From Lingula anatina (lineage: Eukaryota > Brachiopoda > Lingulata > Lingulida > Lingulidae): DNA of 64,000 nucleotides. Numbering within the stretch: the stretch's first letter is position 1; each line of letters starts with the position of its first letter. The notes under the pieces were generated by a model. That model was not told the origin of the DNA, did not search any database, and worked only from the letters and a program-made list of their open reading frames with translations. The translations under genes were made by a program, and so were the position numbers. Shown in pieces: positions 11,489 to 21,163 of this stretch. The stretch is from the NCBI RefSeq assembly GCF_001039355.2, contig NW_019775815.1:46994-110993 (forward strand), given 5' to 3'.

Positions 11489-13219
11489 TCATTTTGTTTT
11501 ATCTAATTCGTCAATCATGTATGCGGCAGGACTGGGTTGTTGGTCATACCAAAAATGCGTGTATCCATATACGAAATCAAATCGATCAATGATGCCATCT
11601 TTTTTGCGGTTTATGGCATCTAATATATCTTGAACCTCAGCTGTATTACGGAAGATTGCAAGAAAGTTGGAACACTCTTCTAATGTTAATTTGCCATCAC
11701 AGTCAAGATCGATTGTGTGAAACCACTCACAAGCAATTTTGACTTCTGCCTTTTTTGTTGTAGGAATTTCCTTCTTCACAGCACGAAGTATTTCTTCAAA
11801 GGTAATAGATGTTTTATAGGTGCTATAGTTGTTTGACCACCAGATTTTATAGCCGCTGGACAAGATGCCACACACTGCCATTACTCTCCAAGGTGGCAGG
11901 ATTTGTTGAGCTCTGTTCACTGTTAGATCAATTAATTATTCTTTAGTTACCGTACCATCTTCATCAACGTCGATAATATCGGAAAATTTTTTTAACTTTA
12001 AAATAAAATACGAACTAAAGATTCCGTTGAGGTCCTAAAAAATGAATAAAAGACTTTTCATGCCTTTTGCCAGCACATTTTCCTACTTATTGAAAATTAC
12101 GCTTGAAACATTTATTCTGGTTTTACATGTACATTGATTCTACTGCAAAAGTAAAAGCTCACCCCTGTCCTTAACTCATATGTTTACCCATTTACTTATT
12201 AGTGTTCATTTGGTATTATGTGCTATACATTTCTCACAGCCTTATCCTAGTCAAGCAAATGTTTTAACAAATTAATAATAATAATAATAATAATAAAACA
12301 CTTCTTTAAAACCGCGCTACACATGCGTCTCAGCGCTGTTTACATAAAAAATTAAAACTCCACAGATAAATTAAAGCCAGTATAAACTAAAACAGAAAAC
12401 TTAAAAAATTTAAAAACTAAGAAGATGCTATAAATTAAAGTATTCTTTAAATAAAAAAGTTTTTAAATTCTTCTTAAAACAGTAATATGAGTCATCCAGA
12501 GACACATTAGATCTTGTGATAAAATTAGACCATAAAATCGGTGCACAAATCTCGAAACTTCTGTGTCCATATGTTTTAAGAGTCTTTTTGGTGTCTTTTC
12601 GCGTAAGTTGAAGTTGTCCACTAGATCGAAGTGATCTGATAGGAGTTAAAAGTTCTATGGTAGAGTTTAAGTAAAATGGACAGTCGTCATTAAAAATCTT
12701 GAAAGTCAAAAGTAATATTTTAAAAACTATTCGTTGAGACACGGGTAGCCAGTGGAGGTTTCGCAGAATTGGTGTGATGTGTTCGGACTTCTGAGCTTTA
12801 CAGAGGAGACGAGCAGCAGAGTTCTGAATTGATTGTAACTTTTCCATTTGATAGTTAGGTATTCCAAACAATAGGCTATTGCAATAATCCAGTCTAGAAG
12901 TTACAAATGCATGGATGAGTAATTCAGTTTGCTTGGTGTTAATAAGGTGACAGATCTTGGATATTTGTTGGAGACTAAAATATGCTGTTTTACATACTTT
13001 GTTGATGTGTGATGTCATTTCACATTTGTTATTAAAAATAACACCCAAGTTCCTTACTTCTGTTGTTGGTTTTATAAAAAAAAAATTAAATAAATTTAAT
13101 AAATAAAATAAAACAAAAAACGACACATTTGTTTCTGGACCTACCTTCACCCCATCTGAAGACTCAATAATTTCAATAGTCACCAGCAGCAGCAAAGTTA
13201 TCGACTTAGTAGAGAACAT
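11489..13219 (-). pseudogene. EF-hand paralog disabled by an in-frame stop
   Basis: Same architecture as the gene at 9004-10160. Exon 1 is 13145-13219 (signal peptide MFSTKSITLLLLVTIEIIES, same 75-nt length) and exon 2 is 11489-12034 (546 nt), joined in phase 0. The frame is open throughout except for one TAA at 11936-11938. That TAA replaces the position-12 glutamate of the first EF-hand loop (DVDEDGTVTKE then stop). The second loop, DLDCDGKLTLEE, is intact; the third, NRKKDGIIDRFD, is degenerate. Everything else, including splice sites, is preserved, so the stop may be recent, polymorphic or a sequencing error. A translated protein could restart at the GTG/ATG downstream, but it would lack a leader. 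The intron has received a LINE fragment. Confidence 0.85.
12273..13080 (-). mobile_element. 5'-truncated non-LTR retrotransposon (CR1/L2-like 3' end)
   Basis: Minus-strand frame from about 13075 to the stop at 12428 encodes the C-terminal part of a LINE reverse transcriptase. Landmarks are the LDYCNSLLFGIP motif, LQSIQNSAARLL, HITPILRNLHWLPV, a KIL..TFKIFND segment, and a terminal YGHRSFEICAPILWS followed by FKKNLKTFLF. This is the thumb/C-terminal region of the CR1/L2/jockey-type group. Catalytic motifs are absent because of 5' truncation. The element ends in an (AAT)n tail at 12273-12296, as expected for target-primed insertion. It lies inside intron 1 of the EF-hand pseudogene, in the same orientation, which explains why that intron is about twice the length of its paralog's. 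Confidence 0.88.
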
Positions 13220-15233
13220 CCTTACAAGGTCAAGTTTTCTAAAAAGGGCATTAATAGAATTACACAACACTCGATCATCCAGTATAAAATAGAAGGAGCC
13301 TACATGTTCACAATAATCCATTTAAGGGAATGCCCATGATTCACAGTGATGACCTTTAAACATTCGTGCCTAGACATATTATTTAAAACAATAGCCAAAT
13401 ATTGGGGGAAACCTGATACTAATGTTTACCAAATATCGGCAGCTAAAAATCACAGCTGAAGATCAAAATTTTGTTGACCAATTGCTTATCAAATTGGAAG
13501 TGATGTTTGAAGCACATCGGTGAAGTTGCCGATACTTTCTTTGCAGCCTACCTGTATACCCATATGTTTCATTGCGAACGTTACTTACCAGAAAACAGTC
13601 CTAGTCCTCCAACAGTGTTCTAACAAATTGTATTAAGTAATATTTCCATAAGCGTATAACCCTCTTCAATACAATCATATTCTATTGCTATTTCACCTGG
13701 TGATATGTTCGACAACTAGTGTCCTATATTCAACGTTTTATAAATCTCCTATCATCACCTAGTTATATGTTGTACATGCATATTTCAATGTAAACACCGA
13801 GCTCCATTTTCATACTGGTTGTCAAGTGACAAAGAGCTTCACTTTGCTACTGGGCACATTTCATCGCTGATGTTTCACGTCTGTTGGGCTAATACTTAAA
13901 ATATTCAAATAATTATGTATATACTGTACCAAACAGTTTTTGATCATAAGCATTTTGTCAAAAAAAAAATGAACATGCTCTAAAGACACAATAAGTCAGT
14001 TTTGAATTCTAGTGATAAACGGATTATATAGAATGAATAATTAAAAGTATAGATTGATTTTCCGTGATACACCATTTATTAATCTTTTGTAATTTTTATA
14101 TTTATTTTATTTTATTTATTACTATTATTATTATTTGAAAATCAATGATTTCTCGCCATAATGCCAAAGAATATGTAGAACAGAAGCCGTTCTTGTCAAT
14201 ATCATGCCTCATGAAAATATTTCGCAGGGTTTTTATTAGTGACACGGGCAGATTAGCCCTATTATGGACCATGCCGAAAACTCAAATTGCCGGTTTTATG
14301 GTTCAAGTTGTAGAATGATTTTTTCACAATTGTTTTCTCTGATTGTACACCTAATGAATAAGGTAATTATAGTATTAAAAATCAGAGCCACATTTTGGTC
14401 TTTTATTCAGTGTCCTCTGGATTGGAAAACACACCTGACGCGTCTGTGCGCAGAGTAAAAATTTCTGGAACATTTACAAGGTGATGGCAATCCCCATACG
14501 GTGCAAAGATAGCATATTTTCGATTCCAGGGTTATCCCTTAATGATCCATTTCCAGGACAGCCCACAAATTCTCAAAATTGAAATGTCAATTATTCAGTT
14601 TCCAAACGCATCATCTTTGTTGTATATGATAGTCCAGTAGTCGCTGGCATTGACAGGGACAAAAAGATGGACATATTTACTAACCTGTAATTTTTTTAAG
14701 TACAACAGCAGGCCACTGGATGTGTTCTTCATGCTGTGTCCTTACTCCTGTGATAATATGCAGTTTCTATGTTGATTTTAAACCATTGATTATTTTACAT
14801 ATCACAAAAAAGCATACATTCAGAAAGACTATCGGAATAAAGTATAAATGCCAAATTTGCATCATGTTGGAAAAGTCATTGTCAGAAAATAACTTCAACT
14901 TGTGGGAAGAATTATCAGTATAAATTTACTTCAATAACGTCGAAATTATTTCTAATTTCACGCCAAGCGCCTTATTGAACAATCCAAATACAAAAAAGCT
15001 TGTTTTCAAGTTCCTAATCAGCACACGAAATGAAAGTAATGATGAATGTATATTTTCCATTAAGTATTTTATTTCAAGCCGGAATTGCAATAATGGTCTT
15101 AATAAGGCACAGCAATTGTCAAATAATTGAGCACGCCGACTGACACCTTTAAATAATGCTTCGCTTCAATGTGCAACCATACTGAGTATAGACAACGCTC
15201 GAGTATTTTTGGTTGGAAGACGATATTCCTGAC
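13220..15233. other. Intergenic, no supported gene
   Basis: Upstream flank of the EF-hand pseudogene. A short block at ~14308-14350 (TGATTTTTTCACAATT ... CTGATTGTACACCTAA) matches ~8065-8115, adding weak support for a larger tandem duplication. Otherwise AT-rich with nothing recognised. Confidence 0.5.
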
Positions 15234-16699
15234 ATGCAGCGTTTGCTGATAACCGCATTGGTTCTTGCTTGCTTCAGCGCAGCAGTGGGCAAAGTGACAG
15301 ATGCCAGTTATGGCTGCAGGAACGGAGTCTTGAAAGGTATGTTAAATATACCAGAATAAAACTTTTACAATACTTAAACAACACCTATATATGGTGATTG
15401 TGCGCTTTTAAGTCTCCTACTGAAGCAGTTGCAGTTGTAGCAGTTTTAACACACTGTTTAAGGCGGAAATATACATCACGTCGGCCTGTACCATAAACTT
15501 TCAGCTTACTGGCCATTCTGACTTCCAGTTTCCTAAAAGTCGCCTGATACGATTTAAAAATCGCTGGTACAAATCAAATTTAAAATTGCGACCAAGCAGG
15601 ACATTTGCAGGACATTGTACACCCATTTCAAATTAATACTTGTAATCATTAAACGTCGATTTTATCGAATCTTTCTGGAACACTTTCACCCATGTAGACG
15701 CATTCAAAAATGTTTATGGAAAATTGTTGAAAAAAGTTTGTTTTTAAGCACAAAAAAAATCAACTGGGCGTGTCGGACCACTACATTTACACATTTTGAA
15801 AGATCTTCCGGTCGCACGAAATTTTAATGGCCACAGGAGTCAGACCAGTGTCAGATGTCGCACACAGTGTCATTTTGTCAGATATCCTTCTGTTATAGGC
15901 CCTAAGCCTTCGATTTTCTCAGGTGTCGTTGGAAATGTCATTAATTATAATAATAATAATGATAATAATCATAATAATAAAATTGCATATTTGTAATGTG
16001 GGTAAATTCGTGACTGGTTATCCTGAGCGCGATAAGCATAAGCAATTAGTGTCAATTGGGGGTGGTTTTCGTATGCTTAACAACAGAGCAGTCTAATGAC
16101 ATCTGAAACTCTGACAATAACCACCACCTGATGAAAGCGATGAATTACCGATTTGGTGTACTTATTTCAGCCTGCAATCCTATACCAATGTGCGCAAGAT
16201 CAACCAAGGGGCTATGTGACACCTGCAAATGTGGAGCTGGCTCCTGCGTGTAAGATGCATTTCTTGTGAATGGGGCCCCAATATAATCTTTAGACCCCAC
16301 TTAAAATAATAATATGATAAAATAAATAAATAGAATAAAGTCCTGTCCGATGGACAACGATTCGGAGATTTACTGACGAATGTAACGCACATTTCAAGAC
16401 AAAGTGAAAGATATTGCCGAAGTCGCCTTAGCAGAAGTAGTTGCCTTATAGCAAGAGATGACTGGATAGAAATCACTGGAATCCTGCCAGAATTGAACAT
16501 TACCTTTCTGAATATCATTTATTTTGGAATATGAAGTCAAGCAATTCTTACTGCCATATTTTGAATTGTATTATGTAGGCCTACTCCCACTCTCTCGTGT
16601 GCGAATTTCTATTGAAAAGTTTTTTTTTTCAGACTTGACTGCTCGTGCAGTCCCATATGCGAGCTTCAAAACATGAAATGTGCCAGAGCTAGCTGTTGA
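15234..16699 (+). CDS. Secreted 12-cysteine small peptide, 82 aa
   Basis: Three exons, 15234-15336, 16171-16249 and 16633-16699, join in phases 1 and 2 and end in TGA. Residues 1-19 form a clear signal peptide (MQRLLITALVLACFSAAVG). The ~63-residue mature part contains 12 cysteines: CNPIPMC, then C-x2-C-x-C (CDTCKC), GSC, then DCSCSPIC and two more near the C terminus, the last residue being Cys. An even count and spacing imply six disulfides. The C-x2-C-x-C piece resembles part of antistasin-type modules, but the overall pattern is not a family I recognise. Possible roles are protease inhibitor, antimicrobial or other secreted disulfide-rich peptide; the sequence does not decide. An AATAAA at 16858-16863 could end the transcript. 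Confidence 0.82.
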
Positions 16700-16880
16700 A
16701 GGAGTTCCAGGAAGTCTCTCGTTGGCATTATCACTGTCATTTTGTAATACTTACAGGGAGCATACACATAAAGTCAATAGCAACTAAATTTTATTGGTTT
16801 TCTTTTCCTTTGTGTTCCATAAAAAAATCCAAGTTGTTGAGTAATTTAATTAAAATTAATAAATGAAAAATTAGCTTTAT

Positions 16881-16899
16881 AATAATAATAATAATAATG

Positions 16900-16930
<31 letters not shown>
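16881..16930. repeat. (AAT)n microsatellite
   Basis: Run of ATAATAATAA with one TGA interruption. It directly abuts the dispersed element that starts at about 16931. Confidence 0.9.
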
Positions 16931-16931
<1 letters not shown>

Positions 16932-17770
16932 TAGACTGCAACTGGCTTAAGCCAGTGGCGGAGGATTCCCCTGCAAAATAGGTGTGGAAAGGCTCTTACA
17001 AGGTCATGTGAAGGTCATGGGTTAAATTTGACCCCACATTCAGAAAGAGCATGTGCGAATTGGGGGGGGGGGGGGTTCAACAAAACATCACTTTTAGCCC
17101 ACTTCAATATTTCTCCATGAAATAGCCGAATGACCTTGAAAATGAGGGTCAAGGTCAAATTTTACATTTGATTTGGGGGCTTTGGGTATATGTTTGGGGT
17201 AGTTTACTATAGCATGCTATGACCAAAAAACAGTGTTTCATGGAGAAATTGCCAAACTTAAGATTTCTGCAATGTCATAAATATTTTAAAATTTATATTA
17301 AAAAAAATAATTAGGCAGTCGCTACCAAAGTACGGCTAACCTTAGATAAATATATAGGGCATCATTTGCCACTAAGATTTGGGCTCTGGGCCTTCCGGTT
17401 TTGGAGATCTCGGAAACCAACCTTTTTTGAGCATGTTTGGCCAAGAGCGACCCTGACCTTGACCTACTTGTATAAAAGTATGTCATTATCTGTGGATTTG
17501 GCTCAGTATCATATGCCATAAGGCCCTTAGCCATAGGCTTATACTTTAGGCCTAATGGCAATTTCAAATTTTACAAATTTTGCCTTTAAAAGCCCCTGTG
17601 ACCTTTAAAAGTAGGTCAAGGTCACTGAAACTGGGTCTGTGGCATATTCTCGCCATGGGCTACGTATGATAATTATTTCAGATTTTTTGCGAAAAAAAAC
17701 GCGTCGAAAGAATAATAATAATAATAATACCAAAAACAATAGTATTCCCCTATGGGGAATCCTAATAAAG
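16931..17770. repeat. Probable dispersed repeat with GGTCAAGGTCA half-sites
   Basis: Bounded on both sides by (AAT)n runs (16881-16930; 17711-17730) and by related tips: GAGGATTCCCCTGCAAAATA near the left, TATTCCCCTATGGGGAATCC at the right. The interior repeats AAGGTCA/TGACCT many times on both strands (e.g. GTCAAGGTCAAATTT, GACCTTGACC, GTCAAGGTCACTGAAA). Non-coding. I believe it is a mobile or dispersed repeat, but there is no second copy in this window to confirm it. Confidence 0.5.
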
Positions 17771-17829
17771 AAGACTGGGACTAAGATTTCCGTTGTTGCA
17801 CTTCTAATTGCCAGAAAAGATTGCTAAAA

Positions 17830-18850
17830 CCTTTCTTATATAAGCAGAAAGAAATGACGAGTTAGAAACTATAATCCTAAAAAATATCATAAACAGTGAC
17901 CAAACGTGAGATGTTTAATTTAATTGAAAACTCATAAACCACTTCTTATTAAACGTTCAGGTAGCTATGGAGAAGAAACACCTTTTTTATCATTCAACAT
18001 ACAGTAGAAAATTCATAATTTAATTCCACAGAAAGTTATCTCATATATAAATTCCACTCCTGACAAACCAGATCACCATTCTTGACAAAAGTTAATCGAA
18101 GTTCGCGCAAGCCGAAAGTCAGTGCTGGATTCGATGGAGAGGAGAGAGAATCTGATGCAGGTAGCAGTTAATGGTGTTGAGCAAGATTTCGAGTTGCAGA
18201 ATAAACGGGGGACTTCATGAAAAAGCATAACCTTTGCCATGGTACATCAGTCAAATTGACAGGCAAGGTGGCATATCTAGAGTGTTTGATATATCTTAAT
18301 TACCGATTGACCTGTCGGACCCGTGATGTAGTTTTATAGCCTTTTCTCCGATGTCTAAAGCTCTAAATTTTACTTTGGTTTTATACTGAAATTGCTGTAT
18401 TAATTAATTTATTCGTTCCATTAATATATTGGAAGTGCCAATACTTTTTTGTATCTGGTATAGGGGTTGATGAGACTATTAACACGTTGATTTTGTAAAT
18501 GAACGACCTGCAATATTATAACATATGACAACCAGCGTCATGAGACTTGCATTATCATTTTATTTTAACCACAATCAACACAAATAACCCAGTAGAACAA
18601 AATAAGGTAAGCTGTCTAGGCATCAGCATTAAAAAACCATACCCTTACCTGAATATTGGGTGATTATTATTGTCCTGTTCCCCGTTGAAATACTGTAGAA
18701 AAGATCACCATTGAAATAGAAAAGCATCGCAGTGCATTTAAATACGTGTCAGAGTCTGGGTGTGCACGTCCCTTTCATCTTTACTGAATATTTATATGGC
18801 ATTAGCTGCTTCGTCATCTCTTACGGTTGGTATATCAAATAATGTGCACC
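17830..18850. other. Intergenic, no supported gene
   Basis: AT-rich. Short ORFs only, and no splice-linked coding segments recognised. Confidence 0.5.
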
Positions 18851-18853
18851 CTG

Positions 18854-19496
18854 TCACTTGGCTATGTGTCCAGTACGTGTCTGATCAACCTCATAGAAAT
18901 ACTCCCATTCGAGGTCGAGTAGAATATCGCTGCATGAATGAATTACCTCTTTCCTTTGGATGTACAAGTCACCACTGGCATCAATTTTACTAATATTTAA
19001 CCGTATATTACGATCATAGAAACTGAATGCGGTTAAGAACTCGGCATATTGAATGTTATCTAAAGTGCTGAAGGGTTCAAACAAAATCTCTGGTATGAAA
19101 GAGCACCATTCCAGTCGGAGGTTGCTTAGGTAAAGGGGAGCTAACGTACATTTTAAATATTGAACTAATTTTTTCAAAATTTATCGCATCGTCGTCAAAC
19201 CCCAATTCTTTCCATGTTTCCCTCATAAAATTATCCAGTAAGTCGGAGTGATCTCGTAAAAGATACCATCTACTTGACCTAAGCGTTACATTGACCACCT
19301 CATCTATGAGCAAATTCCCGTTTTCGTCCATTTTCATGAACCAATGCACAATCATATTATACCAGCGTGCAGAAGGAGTGAAGCCATTCGCATAATATGA
19401 GCATGCTTCGTCCTTTCTTGCTGGTGGTGTTGTCTGGCCGCTCATAAATAGTGTTGCCTGTACCAACAATACTATTACCACCGCACCGCAGATCAT
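18854..19496 (-). pseudogene. Divergent EF-hand secreted protein with frameshift
   Basis: The frame opening at 19496 begins with a signal peptide (MICGAVVIVLLVQATLFMSG), preceded by a splice acceptor (TTTCAG) just upstream of the ATG. It contains an EF-hand-like loop, KMDENGNLLIDE. After about 19177-19077 the coding signal moves to another frame, ending at 18854. That frame carries PFSTLDNIQYAEFLTAF, a degenerate loop KIDASGDLYIQRKE and a final loop cut off after DQTRTGHIAK. The overlap is too short for a normal intron, so a single-base indel (mutation or sequencing error) is the simplest reading. Loop position 1 is Lys in two loops, suggesting weakened calcium binding. It is a distant relative of the 9004-10160 protein. 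Confidence 0.6.
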
Positions 19497-19860
19497 ATTG
19501 GTCGTTTTATTCTGAAATGAAAAGGGTTATTGTTGAATAAACATTAATTTGAGAAAGATTTTTATCATTTTTTTTAAATATTAAGACACAGATTTTAATG
19601 TTAAAAGAATCGGCAAAGGTTACCTGTAAATAAATATCTTCTGAAGGAGCAGTTTGGATGTAAAATGACAGGTTTCCTGGTGTCAAGTGTTCAGCACTCT
19701 AGCTGTTTGGAACAAGAATTGACGGCAGTGACGTTTATAATTCTTTACATTAAATATTGTGTTGGAAGAAGCCATAGATACGGGAAGCCATTAACTAACA
19801 TTAAATAAGACGAAAATAATTAGCGAAAGCATAAAAAGAGGGGGGTGAGACTGGGTTTTC

Positions 19861-20246
19861 ATGGCTAGATCGATCCAACAGGATCTAACTCTACAGGGAA
19901 TTACGCTACGTTGCTATCAGTTAACTTACGCGGCTTTAATGCCTGTCACGCCTATCGAATCAGTTAAGGGGGAATTAAGTTTCGTGCACTCTCGACCTCC
20001 GATAGTTAATTATCCCCAGACAGCTTTAGTGGGCGTGACCGACATTTAAGCGGCTTAATTTAAGTCGCATTTAAGTTGATAGCAATTTAGTGAGAATCCC
20101 CTTGGAGATAGATCGATCTAAAGTTAGTACGATATTTCTGGGAATGGTCCCAGAGAAAGGGACCATTCCCACAGATATTTGGATCGATATATCTACACGG
20201 GGAGTCTGATTTAATTGCTATCAACTTACCCGGCTTAAATGTCTTT
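19861..20246. mobile_element. MITE family 1, two adjacent copies (one truncated)
   Basis: Copy 3 (19861-20146) shares TTAGTGAGAATCCCC, GATAGATCGATCTAAA and the end CTGGGAATG with the elements at 991 and 11142. Copy 4 (from 20164, CATTCCCACAGATATTTGGA) is truncated at about 20246, where a TTTA/TTTT-rich run begins. The facing tips form a strong palindrome at ~20135-20172. Confidence 0.75.
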
Positions 20247-20433
20247 TATTTATTTTTATTTATTTTTTATTTATTTTTTTTTCTTGATTTTGAAATTTTG
20301 ATGTAGGGACATTTTAAGGTAAGAATAAAGAATTATAATTGAGCCGAGTACAGACCTGTACACGGCACAGCTTGAGATTGTGTTTTATACCACCATCATT
20401 TCTCACCTACCGCAATGTACAGAAATAGGCCAG

Positions 20434-20447
20434 CAAAGATGGCGGCT
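20434..20447 (+). promoter_or_regulatory. YY1-type motif overlapping the WDR12 start codon
   Basis: CAAAGATGGCGGCT matches the AAGATGGCGGC consensus known from vertebrate housekeeping promoters, where YY1 binds over the initiator ATG. Use in this species is inference. Confidence 0.5.
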
Positions 20448-21126
20448 CCCAGCAGCAACAACGTGCCGCATGTGCAGGCGAAGTTCTTCACAAAACAGCC
20501 ACAGTAAGTAATAACTCTGTTCAATTAGTTGTTTCTTTATTGTTTTTTAGATATTGTCAGGGTATAGTATTAGCACTTATTAAGATATACTTGAAGAATT
20601 TCATCATTTCCTTCCCAAAATAACACTGCCGTCATGATCAACTGTTGTAAATAACGGTGACACTTGTAGGTGTAAAAGTTCGTAAAAGCTTCACGATTCT
20701 AAGACTTTTTGTCAGTTGGTGTGCCATTAAACTTTTTAAGTGTTTTAGTATAAATCGTGTTCATTTTGTTTAAAGTTAATGCACATGATGCATCGATCAT
20801 TTTTGACAATTTTATTGTTAATTGATTAAATTAATTAAATTTATGCACTATTTATATATTAAGGCTTGCTCCAGTAAGTATTATTTGTCTTCCTTTTTTT
20901 TCAGATTTTCCAACGTTAAACAGTCACATGTGAAAAAAGTTAATGTTGTCATTTTGACAGTCATGCTACAGGTAGTTCTCACGCTTTTCATTAACATAAT
21001 TTGTACTATAATTTTATTTTCCAGATTTGCAGTACCAGACACCCCATTTTCCATCCCGGCTTCAGTAGGTCAAGATGAACTGACGGATCTCATAAATGGA
21101 ATTCTTCAAACAGGTACAGGTATATT

Positions 21127-21163
<37 letters not shown>

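Noticed and set aside
12428-13321. 297-aa minus ORF as a single gene
   Set aside because: It is a fortuitous run through an EF-hand signal exon, its intron start and a LINE fragment.
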